Notes under the pieces: model-generated | Seen by the model: only the letters and a program-made list of their open reading frames with translations | Databases searched by the model: none | What the model was told of the DNA's origin: nothing | Made by a program: the position numbers and the translations under genes | In this document: positions 24,073-37,136 of the stretch, one piece after another | Position numbering within the stretch: position 1 is the first letter of the stretch | Layout: each line of letters begins with the position of its first letter | DNA from: Chiua virens | Lineage: Eukaryota > Basidiomycota > Agaricomycetes > Boletales > Boletaceae | Assembly: GCA_019787685.1 (NCBI GenBank) | Contig: JAHNUO010000001.1 | Span: forward strand, 2,666,001-2,730,000 | Direction: 5' to 3' | Length of the DNA stretch: 64,000 bases

Positions 24073-25496
24073 CTACTTGTTCTTTGTCTTGATGTTGTTA
24101 GTAATAACAACCGCGAGAATGATAGCGACGATTGCGAGGATGATGAGTGTAAGGAAGAAGCAGATCCACCGCTTTTTTCTGGCGGCGCGAGCAGAGACAA
24201 TGGCCTTATCCGTGTGGCCAATTCTGAGGTGTAGAGGTCAGACATAGCACAAGCTAGACTTTAACCCAACATACCCTGTTTCCATATCCTTTTCGACAGT
24301 CGCCGCGGTCGTTTCTATATTGTCAATAATATCATTATGTTGCTCCACCATGATGCTCATCTACACAATGAAAGAGAGATTAATGGCGAGCCACCAGACA
24401 TTCTTGGTCGACATACATCATTGAACAATTGCGCGAGTTCTGCGATAGTTTGCTCGATACGCTGGATGTCCTGGTGCCGTTCTTGCACCTCTCGGTAGGC
24501 CGCTCTCGATTCGCCATAACGGTTCGAGTTCATCAACTAGCCTGAGTCAACCCGATATAAATGGAATGCATACCGCAGCCACTTACAGCCTGACTGAATA
24601 TTTGGCCACCAGACTCATCGTTCACCACCGCCCGTATCTCCTCTGGCGATGCATCTGGTTTGACTGATACCCAAGTCAATCATCACTGACAAGACGACGC
24701 GACACTAAAAATAAAACTTGCCTATCTTGAACTGCCTCTCCATGCGTTGCTTGTATTTTTGTCGGTACTGTTGCTCTACTTGTTGATAATTTTGAATGGC
24801 GTCCACAAATTTGGACTTGACGAATGCCGTCTATGACAGTAAAGACAACTGTCAGCATCGTCCACTCCCTCCGAGTCCTGCATCTGACCTGCTGCTTTCG
24901 AATCTGACCGTCCCGTCCGCTACCAGGTTGTCTTTCCAATGCCTGAACACGTCGTTTCAAGGTTGCGCTCAACGCACTTGTTTCCATAACGAGTTCCTCC
25001 AACTGGGCCGCATTACGCTGAGCAGCTGCATCGTCGGCATTGTTCAACGACCGTGAATGATATTCGTCGATTCGCGCGACGTTGCTGTTGAAAGTTTTGA
25101 TACTGTCTTGAAGGGAAGATATCTACATGACGTTAGAAAATGAAATTAAAAAGATGGAGATGAGAAGAAGGGATGAAATGAAAATGGGGTGCATAGGGGA
25201 CAAGAACATACTTCGGCGTAAAAGCTAGCCATGGTGTCAGCTGCGTCTGCATTGAGGTTGGTCGTGCTGTCCTTAACGTCGGACATCTCGTACGCGCTGT
25301 CATCTTGTTGGGAGTATGGCATTGTTCTGTATTGGCTACAACTAGATCAACAACACGGTCTCTTAGAGCGCTGGGAAGCGTTATGCTCACCCGCCCTGCT
25401 GCTGCGCCTACATGATGGGGATAACGTAGACATTTGAGTGTGAATTCGACAAGATATAAGACGAACACAGACCCTCATTGCTGCTAGTCTATCCAT
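24073..25496 (-). CDS. SSO1: Plasma-membrane t-SNARE, syntaxin Sso1/Sso2 type
   Basis: Nine exons (25473-25496, 25391-25407, 25212-25335, 24889-25122, 24722-24830, 24587-24663, 24417-24536, 24275-24360, 24073-24223) join cleanly to 313 residues. It starts MDRLAAMR and has the Habc bundle (AAAQRNAAQLEELVMETSAL, TLKRRVQALERQ). The SNARE helix runs through ERHQDIQRIEQTIAELAQLF and MSIMVEQHNDIIDNIET, with the zero-layer Gln within the helix. It ends in ARKKRWICFFLT and a membrane anchor. Sso syntaxins drive fusion of secretory vesicles at the plasma membrane, with Sec9 and Snc proteins as partners. The intron downstream of 24722 has a GC donor (GCAAGT). The second exon is only 17 nt. Confidence 0.96.
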
Positions 25497-25949
25497 GGTG
25501 ATGTCGTCAAAGGTGAAGAGTGACCGACACAATGAGTTTCGTAGTTTCTAAGGATGGACAGCCTCAACAACGCTGGATGTAAACACCCCTGGCAACAAAT
25601 AGTTACAAACAGCCGTAGCGGTGTATTGCTGTCCTTCTCAAGATCTGGTTACATTCTCTATGACAGCAGACCATCAGGGAAACTCTCTCAAGGTGGTTCA
25701 TACACTAAACGTGATCACAATCCGCCAAAACCGACGAGGATCCATGCCGTTCATTCAGTGGTTTATTTGCCTGTCGCGGGGACAATTCCGGTGACTCGAT
25801 CCCAATGAATGCTTTGCAAGCCTGTTTTCTGATTAGACACAGACAATGAATGCGAACCAGTCCGACCTCATTTCTAACTCGGTTCACGACTCCATCCGTT
25901 GTTTCACTTTATAGCGAGGGCGCCAGTTTCACAGGATAGTGAGGAAGAT

Positions 25950-26582
25950 TTCCGAAGAGAGATATTGAAACGTGTGTTCTCTTACTTATTTCTCTCGCGT
26001 AACCTTCATGGACTAGCCGATTGGAAGACGTCTCGCGCAAGTTGACCAAACTGAAACAGCGCAGGCGTTTTACGCTGACAAGCTCGGTGACGAGAGGGAT
26101 CGCTAGGTGCAACACAGACATCGGCAATTTTTGTTGGAACACTCGGTTGTTCTGTTTCTTTCTGACGGTTTCTTCCCTTGTGCCAATCGATCATTGCTTA
26201 GGTATCATCCCAGATGTGCAATCAAGAATCGTCCGCGGTTCTGAAGACAGCAGGATCAGATCCCGGTAAAACTAGATTTGATAATCGGTGTCCCGAACCC
26301 ACTAGAGGCACAGATATCTGGTTGTATCACGCTTGTGGACGCAGCTGGCCACGAACACTTTATACCACTCAAATTTTGCTTGTCCTACCAGGTTAGCTTT
26401 GGACACATCAATATTTCCAATCTTGCTAATGAAACTCCTGTAGCAACTAACGGTGGCACTCAGAGCTCTGTTCCAACGCAACTTTAGTGGCGCACGTGTG
26501 CAGTAGCCGTATCCCGACGCGGGTCTATTTGACTTGTGCACATATGATGGTCAGGTGACCCAGGTGATAAACAAGGCCGATG
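25950..26582 (+). pseudogene. Remnant of a ubiquitin-like-domain gene, with an in-frame stop
   Basis: Around 26278-26395 the frame reads GVPNPLEAQISGCITLVDAA followed by GHEHFIPLKFCLSYQ. After a probable intron it continues with VALRALFQRNFSGARVQ. TAG then interrupts the same frame at about 26493, and beyond it comes YPDAGLFDLCTYDGQVTQV. From memory this matches the ubiquitin-like domain (order: DALG/HEHxIP, then LxxLFxxN, then Y.LC.DDG) found in many uncharacterised Agaricomycete proteins. No start codon or coherent N-terminal exon could be assigned. A decayed copy is the simplest reading; a missed intron over the TAG is possible. Confidence 0.45.
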
Positions 26583-27239
26583 AATAAAAGCGGGAACTCA
26601 TGCGGTTTTCAGGGTCATTTTTAAGGAGCCGAGACGGGCTCTTGAAGAACAGGTGTCATCTGTGCAGGAGTGTGAACTATGTTGAGTTCAGGGGCAGTGT
26701 GCTATGAAGTGATGAGCATTTCCTCTCATTGGATGCACCAATGGCTTACCTTTGCATGAAGCCAAGCATGTAAATAAGGGTTTCAAATCACAACCGGTCT
26801 CGGAGGACGAGCTGCTCCAAGTGTCATCACCATTGACATACACAACTTTACGAGGTAGAGAAACATAATATAACACGCTATCGACTAGACCACAATGGCA
26901 ACCTTCAATATCTATACAGAGATGATCCCCGCCATCGACTCACCTGGGAAGGACCTCACGAGGGTCCCAGTAATCATCCGATATGGATTGCAATTGCGTG
27001 CTGTAAGTATATATACGTCAACTTCGTGTCACCCACTTGAGTCATAATTTTCCTGAGATGTAGTGATCGATGCCGAGTGGGGCCGTGGACAAGGGCGATC
27101 CCGGGGTGCAGGGTCCTGGTCTCTCTAGCAGAACTACTCAGTATAAATGAGCCGCCAACGAATATACTTGCTACGTATGTGATACAGTGCGCATTCCTGC
27201 TTGGTCCTCACCACCACATATGGACAACTCGATGTCAAA
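26583..27239. other. Spacer with one short coding-like exon
   Basis: Mostly without recognisable similarity. At 26895 an ATG opens MATFNIYTEMIPAIDSPGKD and about 18 more residues before a good GTAAGT donor near 27003, but no matching downstream exon could be confirmed. It may be the first exon of a short or broken gene. Confidence 0.25.
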
Positions 27240-27740
27240 GCCACTGATCTGAGTTCTGACGATGACGGCAGGGGTGTCGGATGTGAAGTAGTAGTAAACT
27301 CATCTCTCTTTCGTTGTGGCCAGAGATGATGACTGCGACCTCGTGGCCAATTCTGGAGTGTATAGAGTCAACATGTAGACGATGTACACCTGCTTTCATG
27401 TCTTCTCTATGCGATTGTCACTCATGCTGTTCCTTAGGTCGCACAGTGACGGCCCAGGCCCACCAGATATGATCCTGCATGACTAGAATGGCGTCCCAAC
27501 GTCTGGATGCGCCGTTTCAACGTTAGGCTGACGCAGCTGTACCGTCAGTGTTGTTCAACAACGTGTCAATGTGTCATAACCCTGGTCAACGTTAAGAAAC
27601 TGTTGTTATCGAACGCTTTGACAGTCTTGAAAGGAGGACGTTCATATGATTTATAAAACCATTGGAAAATCAATAAATAAGAAAGATGGGGCGTGCGAGA
27701 CATCGGCGTAGGGGGTCTGCTGCGATCGACTTTCCTGCGT
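27240..27740 (-). pseudogene. Decayed partial copy of the syntaxin gene
   Basis: Plus-strand segments here align in order with the syntaxin gene 3 kb to the left. GTGGCCAATTCTGGAGTGTA (27341-27362) matches the last-exon/intron junction near 24213-24233. The stretch near 27538-27645 (GCAGCTG.. GTTGTTCAACAACGTG.. TTTGACAGTCTTGAAAGGAG) matches exon 4 near 25023-25120. The following A/T-rich intron and the CTTCGGCGTA-like word are also recognisable. Introns are retained, so this is a DNA-level duplication, not a retrocopy. Many substitutions and deletions rule out function. Confidence 0.6.
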
Positions 27741-27937
27741 TCCCATAGCGCTTACAATGAAAAAAAGGAGTGCAATGATGCTTGGGGCGAGGGTCACAAC
27801 AGAAATCTATGCATGATGATCAGCAGTACATACATCGCAGAATAGACATATCGTGGGTCACTGCATATGTGCTGTCGGATAGGCCGATCAATAGTCACAA
27901 TCGCCTCTGGTTACATGCGTTTGGGGTTCATTCTTGT

Positions 27938-29987
27938 ATCATGCTTCTGGATCAGCGGTATTTTGTTCTGTCGAACATTTCCGACGACGTGTCAATCCGA
28001 GCTGCACCATCAACAACAATGCAGTCCCTATGACGGAAATGATCTATCAAGACGGGTCAGCACATTTGATCTGTACAAGTAACAATTGAACAATAGATAT
28101 ACCCCACTGCATATCGCGGGTCTCCACCATTTATATTGCGAGGTTAGCAGTGCGCCACTGAGGGGACCACCTTAAGTTGGAACAAGGGCAAGGGAAAGGG
28201 CATTGAGCGGAGACGGCGCAACATAGTTCTGAGAGAGAGACGCACCAATAAGATTCCCGACGCCGACGAATACCATCCCGATTCCAATACGAGCACTGAT
28301 TAACAAGGACACAAACATTCAGTGTTGGGCCCTTACAGTGGCAATGTCATCTCGATGCAACACACCCGAGTTCCGAGAAATCATGGGTGAGGTATGACAT
28401 CAGAGGTGCCAACAATGCGATGTCTAGCAGCAGATAATCGTGTTTTAGTACAATTGTGTGACATGGAGGAAAGCAAAACTGACAAATTCCCGAAAAGTAA
28501 CCAAAAATCCCTCCGAGGACGACCACCGTAGGGATGCTGCTCAAACCAGTCATGCCAAAGGTGAGAATGCTGCATGCGGTAGTTGTTATGATCATTAGCC
28601 TAAGTACGCCGACGCGAGATGCGATGAATCCCGTAGTCAGTCTTGCTATCAAGGCTCCACCACTCAAAACGGCCAACTAAGCAGGAAAGAGCATCATTAT
28701 TGAATGGAGAGACGACGACATATCACGTACAGAGTAGAATGAAAATGTCTCCGAATTACCATGCTTGACGGAATCCAGCTGCAAGTAGAAAAGCACGAAG
28801 AAAAAACCGATTTGCAAGCAGAATAATCTGCCATATGTGATATTAGTAGCATATACGAAGATGGAGACGCAGAACAAATCCTACCCAATGCACGCAAGAC
28901 AAAAGAACGGATCGCGGATGACCCCCCTTCCGACGGACAAGCAGTTGGTTGGATGTTGAGGCGGCTCCAACCGTGTGCGCGTAAGGGAACAAGCGATAAG
29001 AAGTAGAACACTGATGAAGGCAGCGCTTATCCGCACACCATTGGCAAAGCCTACACCCCGGTTAAACAGATAGTTCAACATAATCGGATGTATGATCGCT
29101 CCAAGCGAGGATCCAGAGGTGACGAGACTCATGGCAAATGTGCGACGTTTCTGAAAATAGTGAGAGAGCACTGACAAGGTCGGGACATAAAGAAACCCCT
29201 GAGAAATTCCGAGGCCAATCCCTTGAGCGAGAAAGATCTGTTATTCTCGAGTCAAAGATGTGTAGATCAACTCGAAAATTGCATGACAAACCTGATAATA
29301 TTGACCTGGTTGTGTAAGCGAGAGCATGAACAAGTTGAATGACTGCAGTAACGACCCTCCAATCAACAGGTGGTAGCTTGGTTAACATTAGCCAACGAGA
29401 TTCGTGCAAGGCCAAGAGTAATGGAACATACAAATAACCTCGATCATAGAGCAAGCCCGACACAAGACCAACAGCAGTCGTTAGAAACGCATTGATGCTT
29501 CCAATCCAGCTACACCGCAGGGTTTGAGTTCCACTGGTAAGTATATGCAGCACTCTGAAGACCTACGAAATCGCAGAGGACGATTTGTTCGTTAGGTAAT
29601 ATAAAGTGTAATAATCTGACAGTGCGGCTTTCAGCATGACCACATCAAAGAATTCATAGGGTTGCCTTACCTTGATAAATCCCAAACGACATGGTGTACC
29701 TTTGTATTCATGAGCACATATGTAGGGTGCTAGCGCGGAGATTCATGCTTACCCGAAGCCACAGAATTGGATTAGCGTTCTGTCGAGCAACAAGGAGATC
29801 AATCGTGTTGCTTGGAAATACAAGAAATCAACCGGACGTACGCGCCAATGATGGTGCACCATGCTGCGGTACCACCTTCCGGGAACTGGACGAGCTGGGT
29901 TTCCGCCTTGCTCGGGTCTTCTTTTTCATTCGAAACAGCTCTTCGTGAGTCCTCTGCCGTTTGAAGTGGCGATACGCTGTGGGCCAT
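27938..29987 (-). CDS. MFS transporter, monocarboxylate-transporter-like (copy A, apparently intact)
   Basis: The ATG at 29987 opens MAHSVSPLQTAEDSRRAVSN. The family hallmark EFPEGG appears as QFPEGGTAAWCTIIGA, followed by LIQFCGFG, YTMSFGIYQ, SWIGSINAFLTTAVGLVSG, LLYDRGY, QGIGLGISQGFLYVPTLSV, YFQKRRTFAMSLVTSGSSLG, and C-terminal helices (GGALIARLTTGFIASRVGV, TVVVLGGIFGYFSGICQF). About ten short introns are needed; frames join without a stop in my reading. Fungal members of this branch (Mch-like) are plasma-membrane carriers, but the substrate is often not monocarboxylate, so none is proposed. It is an inverted paralogue of the interrupted copy at 44.7-60.8 kb. Confidence 0.85.
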
Positions 29988-31073
29988 CCCCTGCACTGAG
30001 TTTACTAAGGCGAAGAAGCTGAAGGTCGGTGTTACTTATGAGCTCTAAGGAGGGTTCGAGGACCCACAAGAAAGCCCATTATGAACGCCTGAGACTCACT
30101 GAACGGATGTACGGTCAGTATCGCAGCGCCAAGCGAGAGAAGATGAACCCACTGGCACGTGTCAAGCTTTTCTTTCCCCTCGTCCGCCGGGGACACTTAA
30201 ATTACGCCTGAGATCGGGTGAGTACTCAGCACTGAGCACTGAGATCTCATTGATCATTTGCTGTTGCCAGTGGATTCACACTGGCATAATGCTAGTTATG
30301 TATTCTAGCACGAACCTGCTGCATGATAGCCTCTTTACGTTTGATCCAAGAAGGTTGTTGTATTGAGAAAACCCGTCTGAGTCAACTTTCGGAGGTTTTG
30401 CCAGTGACTCGAGGTGACGTTGAACGCCGAAAATGAACAAGATGAAGTCCCAAGAGTATTGGACTCACCAAGCAACTCGGATCGTTGAATCGACATTGAT
30501 CCGAGTCCGACGCCACCGCCCCGCGCGATTCAAACCGTTCAACGTTCAGATCTCGGATGGTGACCGGTGACCTGCCAGCAAAACACGAGTCGGAAACAAC
30601 ACCTATGCAGATGACCAGTGCATGTCCCGATGAATTTCTCTGAGAGTCGTCCGACGAGTCCGAGTCACTGCAAAGACTCATAGTAGCAGCCCCGAGCAAC
30701 TGCGGCGACTCGGGCTCTGTGACTCGGAAGTGCCAAGCGCCAAGCGCCAAGTAGACACTAACCCGTCTCACCAACTTGAATCGGCCGACAGGTAAATACT
30801 TAGTCTCTTGGCTGTTCTGATCCGAATTATCTTACTTAACTTTTCTAGAAGAATAAACTTCGTACATTCCTTGGCGCCACGTTCCATACTTTCCCGTTTT
30901 CGTCCACTGTAGTACGCCTTCATTTTCCCAACTCCATTTCGCCTGATTACCGCAGCAGTCACAATGCTTGCCTGTGCTCCATCAACGCCTTCGTATGTAT
31001 TACATCGCCTTTTTTTGTTCCCATTGCGACGACCGCCATGGCACATGACCGATCCGTATCAAGGATCAGGAGA
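29988..31073. other. Intergenic region with clustered CGAGTC-type words
   Basis: This 1.1-kb region is the upstream flank of MFS copy A and the 3' flank of argininosuccinate lyase. No gene was recognised. Between about 30360 and 30760 the words GACTCGG, CGAGTC and TGACTCG recur about ten times on both strands. Confidence 0.4.
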
Positions 31074-33000
<1,927 letters not shown>

Positions 33001-33840
33001 CGTTGTGTGGTATGTCAATGTAGTTATCGGTTAGATTTGGATGTGCCTTTGTTGCCCACGCGCGGCTGCGATGAAACGCGGATCTTGTCGAAATTGTTGA
33101 CGCGGGTCAGTACGGTCTTCTGACTTTGAGCAAATGGACATGATACGCGCGATTCATCCTTGGCATCATCTGATAGACAGATATCCTTCTCACCCAATGA
33201 TCGCAACCACATTCGATCTATATTCATTCTGTACAAGCTACGTCGTTATTATATATCAAAACAAGAGATCCCAAATGTACTTTATATCCCGACGTTTGTA
33301 GTGTGGAGAGTGAGTGGCAGGAGTCGGATGCACTAAATATACCATATAAGCGTTCTGTTTTCTTGTTGATGTACAGTCAATCCCCGAGATCCTCCATTTA
33401 TCGTGAAGATGCTGGGATAGGGGACACTAGTCTTGGATATGGAATAGGAGATTGATGGAAGATGGTGCACGATCAGTGGCCCTAGAATGGATGAATCGAG
33501 TGAAATCGAAAGAGATGTAATATATATCTACGAAGGGGAAGGATGGAAAAGAAGATAACCATTGCTTGATGACATGATAGTAATGGCAAAGGGAACTGCT
33601 AGCGAATAAATGCAGAGGGGGCGAGAAGGGCAACAGGTCGTTCAAGAAGGATAGCAGAAGGTTTGGTAGCAGGGGAGCAGTGGCTGCCAGGCGAAATCAG
33701 TGGATAGGACCTCAGCGAGATTTGAAGCAGCATGGTGATAATAGGACGCGCCTCCGTGGCCAATGTGGGGCACTGATCGATCAATTGCATCCTTTAGGAG
33801 TCAGTATTCATCGATCCGCGAGGATATCACGAGCAGAATC
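33001..33840. other. Spacer between two minus-strand genes
   Basis: This 840-bp spacer is the presumed promoter of argininosuccinate lyase and the 3' flank of the kinase gene. No coding similarity was seen. A/T-rich words near 33235-33260 and 33515-33530 may be core promoter or polyadenylation signals. Confidence 0.35.
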
Positions 33841-36689
33841 TCAGAAGAACCGCTTCTTGCTGTTCTTCTCGTCCGTTGGAATACGAACATGCACATGCGT
33901 AGGAACCTCCTTTCCTGCGCAGGTATCGATATCCTTCACCCAAGGGTCCCCAAGGTCTTCATCGTACTCTTCATCGCTGTCCTCACAGTCGTCATCGTCA
34001 TCAAGCTCGTGATCGTCCTCGCCGTCCGCATCCTCGGTTTCTAGATGGTTCGCGCAACTACACTGCTCTCCCTCCTCGAGAGCAACCATACCGCCGCCTC
34101 CACATTTACCCCAAAGTAGTTGGCCCATCGTCGTACGAACCTTCGGATCGAAGCATAGCATTCGACGGAGCGCGGGTCGCGTCTCACGTGGAAGAAGACG
34201 GAAAACAGAATTGGGCGAGGTGCGTGAGTCACTGCGTTTGCGCGCCGTTCTTTGAGACACAGGTTTTGCACCGGGCTGAGATATCGGAGGAGATGGCGCT
34301 GGCCGACTGGCGTGTAATTCAGAACATGGGAATTGTTGCGAGGGGAGTTTTGGTGATGACGACAATTGTTCTGAAGATGAAGGGCTCGCGACGGATTGCT
34401 CCGCAGAGGCAATCTCGGTATTGATCGCTGGTGGACTCACGCCACTAACAGCGCCCATCAGGTTGGTACAACCCGGTAGTGGGGTGTGCGGCAGACTCTC
34501 GGACGACAAACCAGGCCGACCGAGCCCAAACACACTCTTGTCCTCGATCTCGAGTTCTCCAACAACGCCATCGATCTGCGCTTCTTGTCCTGGTGCGGGA
34601 AGCGTTGTGGTCCTCGTACTTTGTCCCGGACTCAATAATGCTTGCTTCGTCAACCTAGTAGTTTCATCACGCCGCCGCTCTTCGTCTTCTGCGGAAGATG
34701 CGTAACCGGAATTGGAATCGCTAGAGATGACCGTAGGGGGGTAAGGGTAGGTGCTCTCGGTAAACCTGCTCGTCATGCTAAGGATAGACTTGGCATCGTC
34801 TGGCTGAAGGGAGGTAGGTGTGAGCAAACTCGCATATTCTGAAACGGACGGACGGATGGGACAAGATTCAGCACGTAAACAGGGTTCACGCGGGTGGGTT
34901 ACACACCGCCTGGGGGAGCCCCGATTGGAGCTGATCCATTGGCGTTGTTCGCCAACGGAACAGTTAAGTGAGAGGAAGCACCGGGTGCCGAGGATGCATT
35001 CGAGGGTACCAAGCTCTTTTCGGCTCTTCTTTGTACCCTTTCGCCCACGAGGATTCGACCGGCTAGACCGTGATTTGTGTGAGTAGAATGGGGTTTCACC
35101 TTCTGCTTCGAGAAAAGCGCGGAAAGATGCGTCCCGTTCGCGATCGGGAACGGCCCAAGGAAAGCGCCGTAAGATCATGCACACCTGTGGAGTGCACCCA
35201 AGTAAGCCAAGAATTTACGAAATAGCCAAGCGAAATGAAGATGAACCCGAGCCCCGTCAGTGCCGTCACATCATAACATAGCAGCCGACTTGGCATAACG
35301 ATGCAGGACACGTTGATCTGCACAGCAGCTGCGGAATGGTAAAACAAGGGGACTCACGAAAATGACACCGACGCTCCACACGTCTGTTTTGCGAGGATCG
35401 TAGTCGGTCCCAGCAAGGACCTCGGGTGCTAGATACGGGTCGCTACCTACTACGCCGGATGCCTTGATCAGACGACCATGAGTATGTGGCGCGGGTGCGT
35501 CTGGCTGAATTCCCGCATATCCCAAAACGGGGGTATTAGGTACCTTGAACAGCACCCGAAGTGTTTGGGGTGGAGCCCCCATTGTCAGATCCAGGGTACG
35601 CAAAGACGACAGCGGTACCAAAGTCGATGAGTTTGACGACATCGCCGCGAGTAAGAACGCAGTTGTCGAGCTTGAGATCGCGGTGGGCAAGACCCAAGGA
35701 GTGAAGATAGGCAACACCGTTGCAAATTTGACGGAAGACACAATAAATCTCTGGACGAAGCATTTTGGCGGACATGACGACGGAGAAGAGATCATATGGG
35801 GCGTATTCCATGATCTGAACTTGGTGAGACAAATGGGGAAAGTAGGAGAAAGAGAAAGAAATACCTCGTAATAGTGACCATGATCGCAGACAATATCGAC
35901 GGTCTCGATGACATTGACATGTTTCAAGCAGGCGCCAACGCAGAACTCTGCTCGCACCTTCTTCTCGTATTCACGCTCTGTCTCACCGGTGCGACGAGGG
36001 CGGAATTCCTTCACAGCATATACTGCGCCTCCGGCCTTTGCACGGCCACGAATGAGGCGGACGGTGCCACCAGCGCCCGAGCCAAGGACACGACCCCACT
36101 TTCCATACTTTTTGGATATGTGTGCGTTGGTTGCGGATGAGAGGGAGGGCACGGGATTGGCGTAGTTTGAGGGTTCCGGAGTGGTCGGGGGCGAGCGGGA
36201 GGGACGCTTTGAGGAAACGGTGGAGGTGAGGGAGGGTGTTTTGGGAGAGAGGAAGTTCTGCTTGTCCTTGTCCTTTGATTTGTCCTTGTGATTGAACGCC
36301 TTGTTGATGAAGGCAAACGGATGGTGATGGTCCTTCTGGACGGGGTGATCTGGTGGGACGAGGGCGGGGACGGCATCGATGACGGAGGAAGTGTCAAAGT
36401 CGAGGCCTCTGCGCTGCTGGTGGGGTTCTAGATGGGGTTCGGCGGGCGTGTGAGGCGTGGTAGAGTTGGGAGAGCTCTGCTGTGAGGAGGGGGTTGCACT
36501 GGAAGAGCTGGAGGGTGGATGGTGTTGTTGATGGGGGATGTGGTGGTTGAGGAAACGCTTGAGGTCGTGGAGAGGACCGAGTTTGAGGGGGGAGGTAGAG
36601 GTAGGATGTGGGGAGTGGAAGGAGATGCGACGGCGGAAGCGAGAGGGAGAGGCAGGGGGTGTATTGGAAGGCTGGAGATGGATGAGCAT
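33841..36689 (-). CDS. Ser/Thr protein kinase of the Hal4(Sat4)/Hal5 group
   Basis: The ATG at 36689 opens [20 protein letters not shown], a long Ser/Pro/His-rich disordered region. The kinase begins [20 protein letters not shown] (a glycine loop with extra Gly), with the VAIK-like lysine in YAVKEFRPR. After a short intron come [37 protein letters not shown] (HRD loop), [11 protein letters not shown] (DFG), DPYLAPEVL (APE) and [15 protein letters not shown] ~176-bp intron precedes [20 protein letters not shown]. The domain ends [18 protein letters not shown] after a large low-complexity insert. The tail is acidic and ends KKRFF. Hal4/Hal5 kinases stabilise K+ and nutrient transporters at the yeast plasma membrane. 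A 36-bp intron near 35050-35090 is needed to keep frame and is the least certain one. Confidence 0.85.
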
Positions 36690-37136
36690 GGTGGTGGATT
36701 AGAAGAGAGAGGGGGACGTACTGGATGCATGGGGATGAGGATTGGATCGGAGGGTGGATGAATCAGTTGCATAGGTCGAGCGGAGAGCATGGTAAAGCGA
36801 GTTCAAGTTTGTCGGACTAACGCTATTCAAAACCCACACCTTTACCATATCGGGGTCGTCGGTCCGAGCGGTGCGTCATCAGAATTACGACCGTCTGTGT
36901 CAAAAAAAGACCTTCTCGCGATCAATGACAAAAATATTTATTCAGTCACAGTCACGTGTCGATCACAGATGACATGTACACATGCAAGCAAACTGATAAG
37001 ACCGCACGGCCGGCAACGTCGCCATCGCCACCGATCAATGGCACCCCTCCCTCGTCCCTTGCTCGTTGTCAAGTTCCTCTCTGTATATACGTTTATATAT
37101 ACATAGACCCTGCGGAGCAATCCCGTTCACTCCCGT
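36690..37136. other. Upstream region of the kinase gene
   Basis: These 447 bp lie between the kinase start codon and the stop codon of PRP28, both on the minus strand. They should carry the kinase promoter and the PRP28 terminator. No coding similarity was seen; a TATATACG/TATATATACA stretch sits at 37084-37103. Confidence 0.35.

Noticed and set aside
35010..35095. A frame shift in the kinase C-terminal region
   Set aside because: A 36-bp GTGAAA...TCTAG intron restores frame, so no break needs to be assumed.
33841..35184. A single 447-codon open frame as a separate protein
   Set aside because: Its start lies in the kinase domain. The frame runs through an intron near 34850-34915, so it is an accidental extension of the kinase gene's exons.
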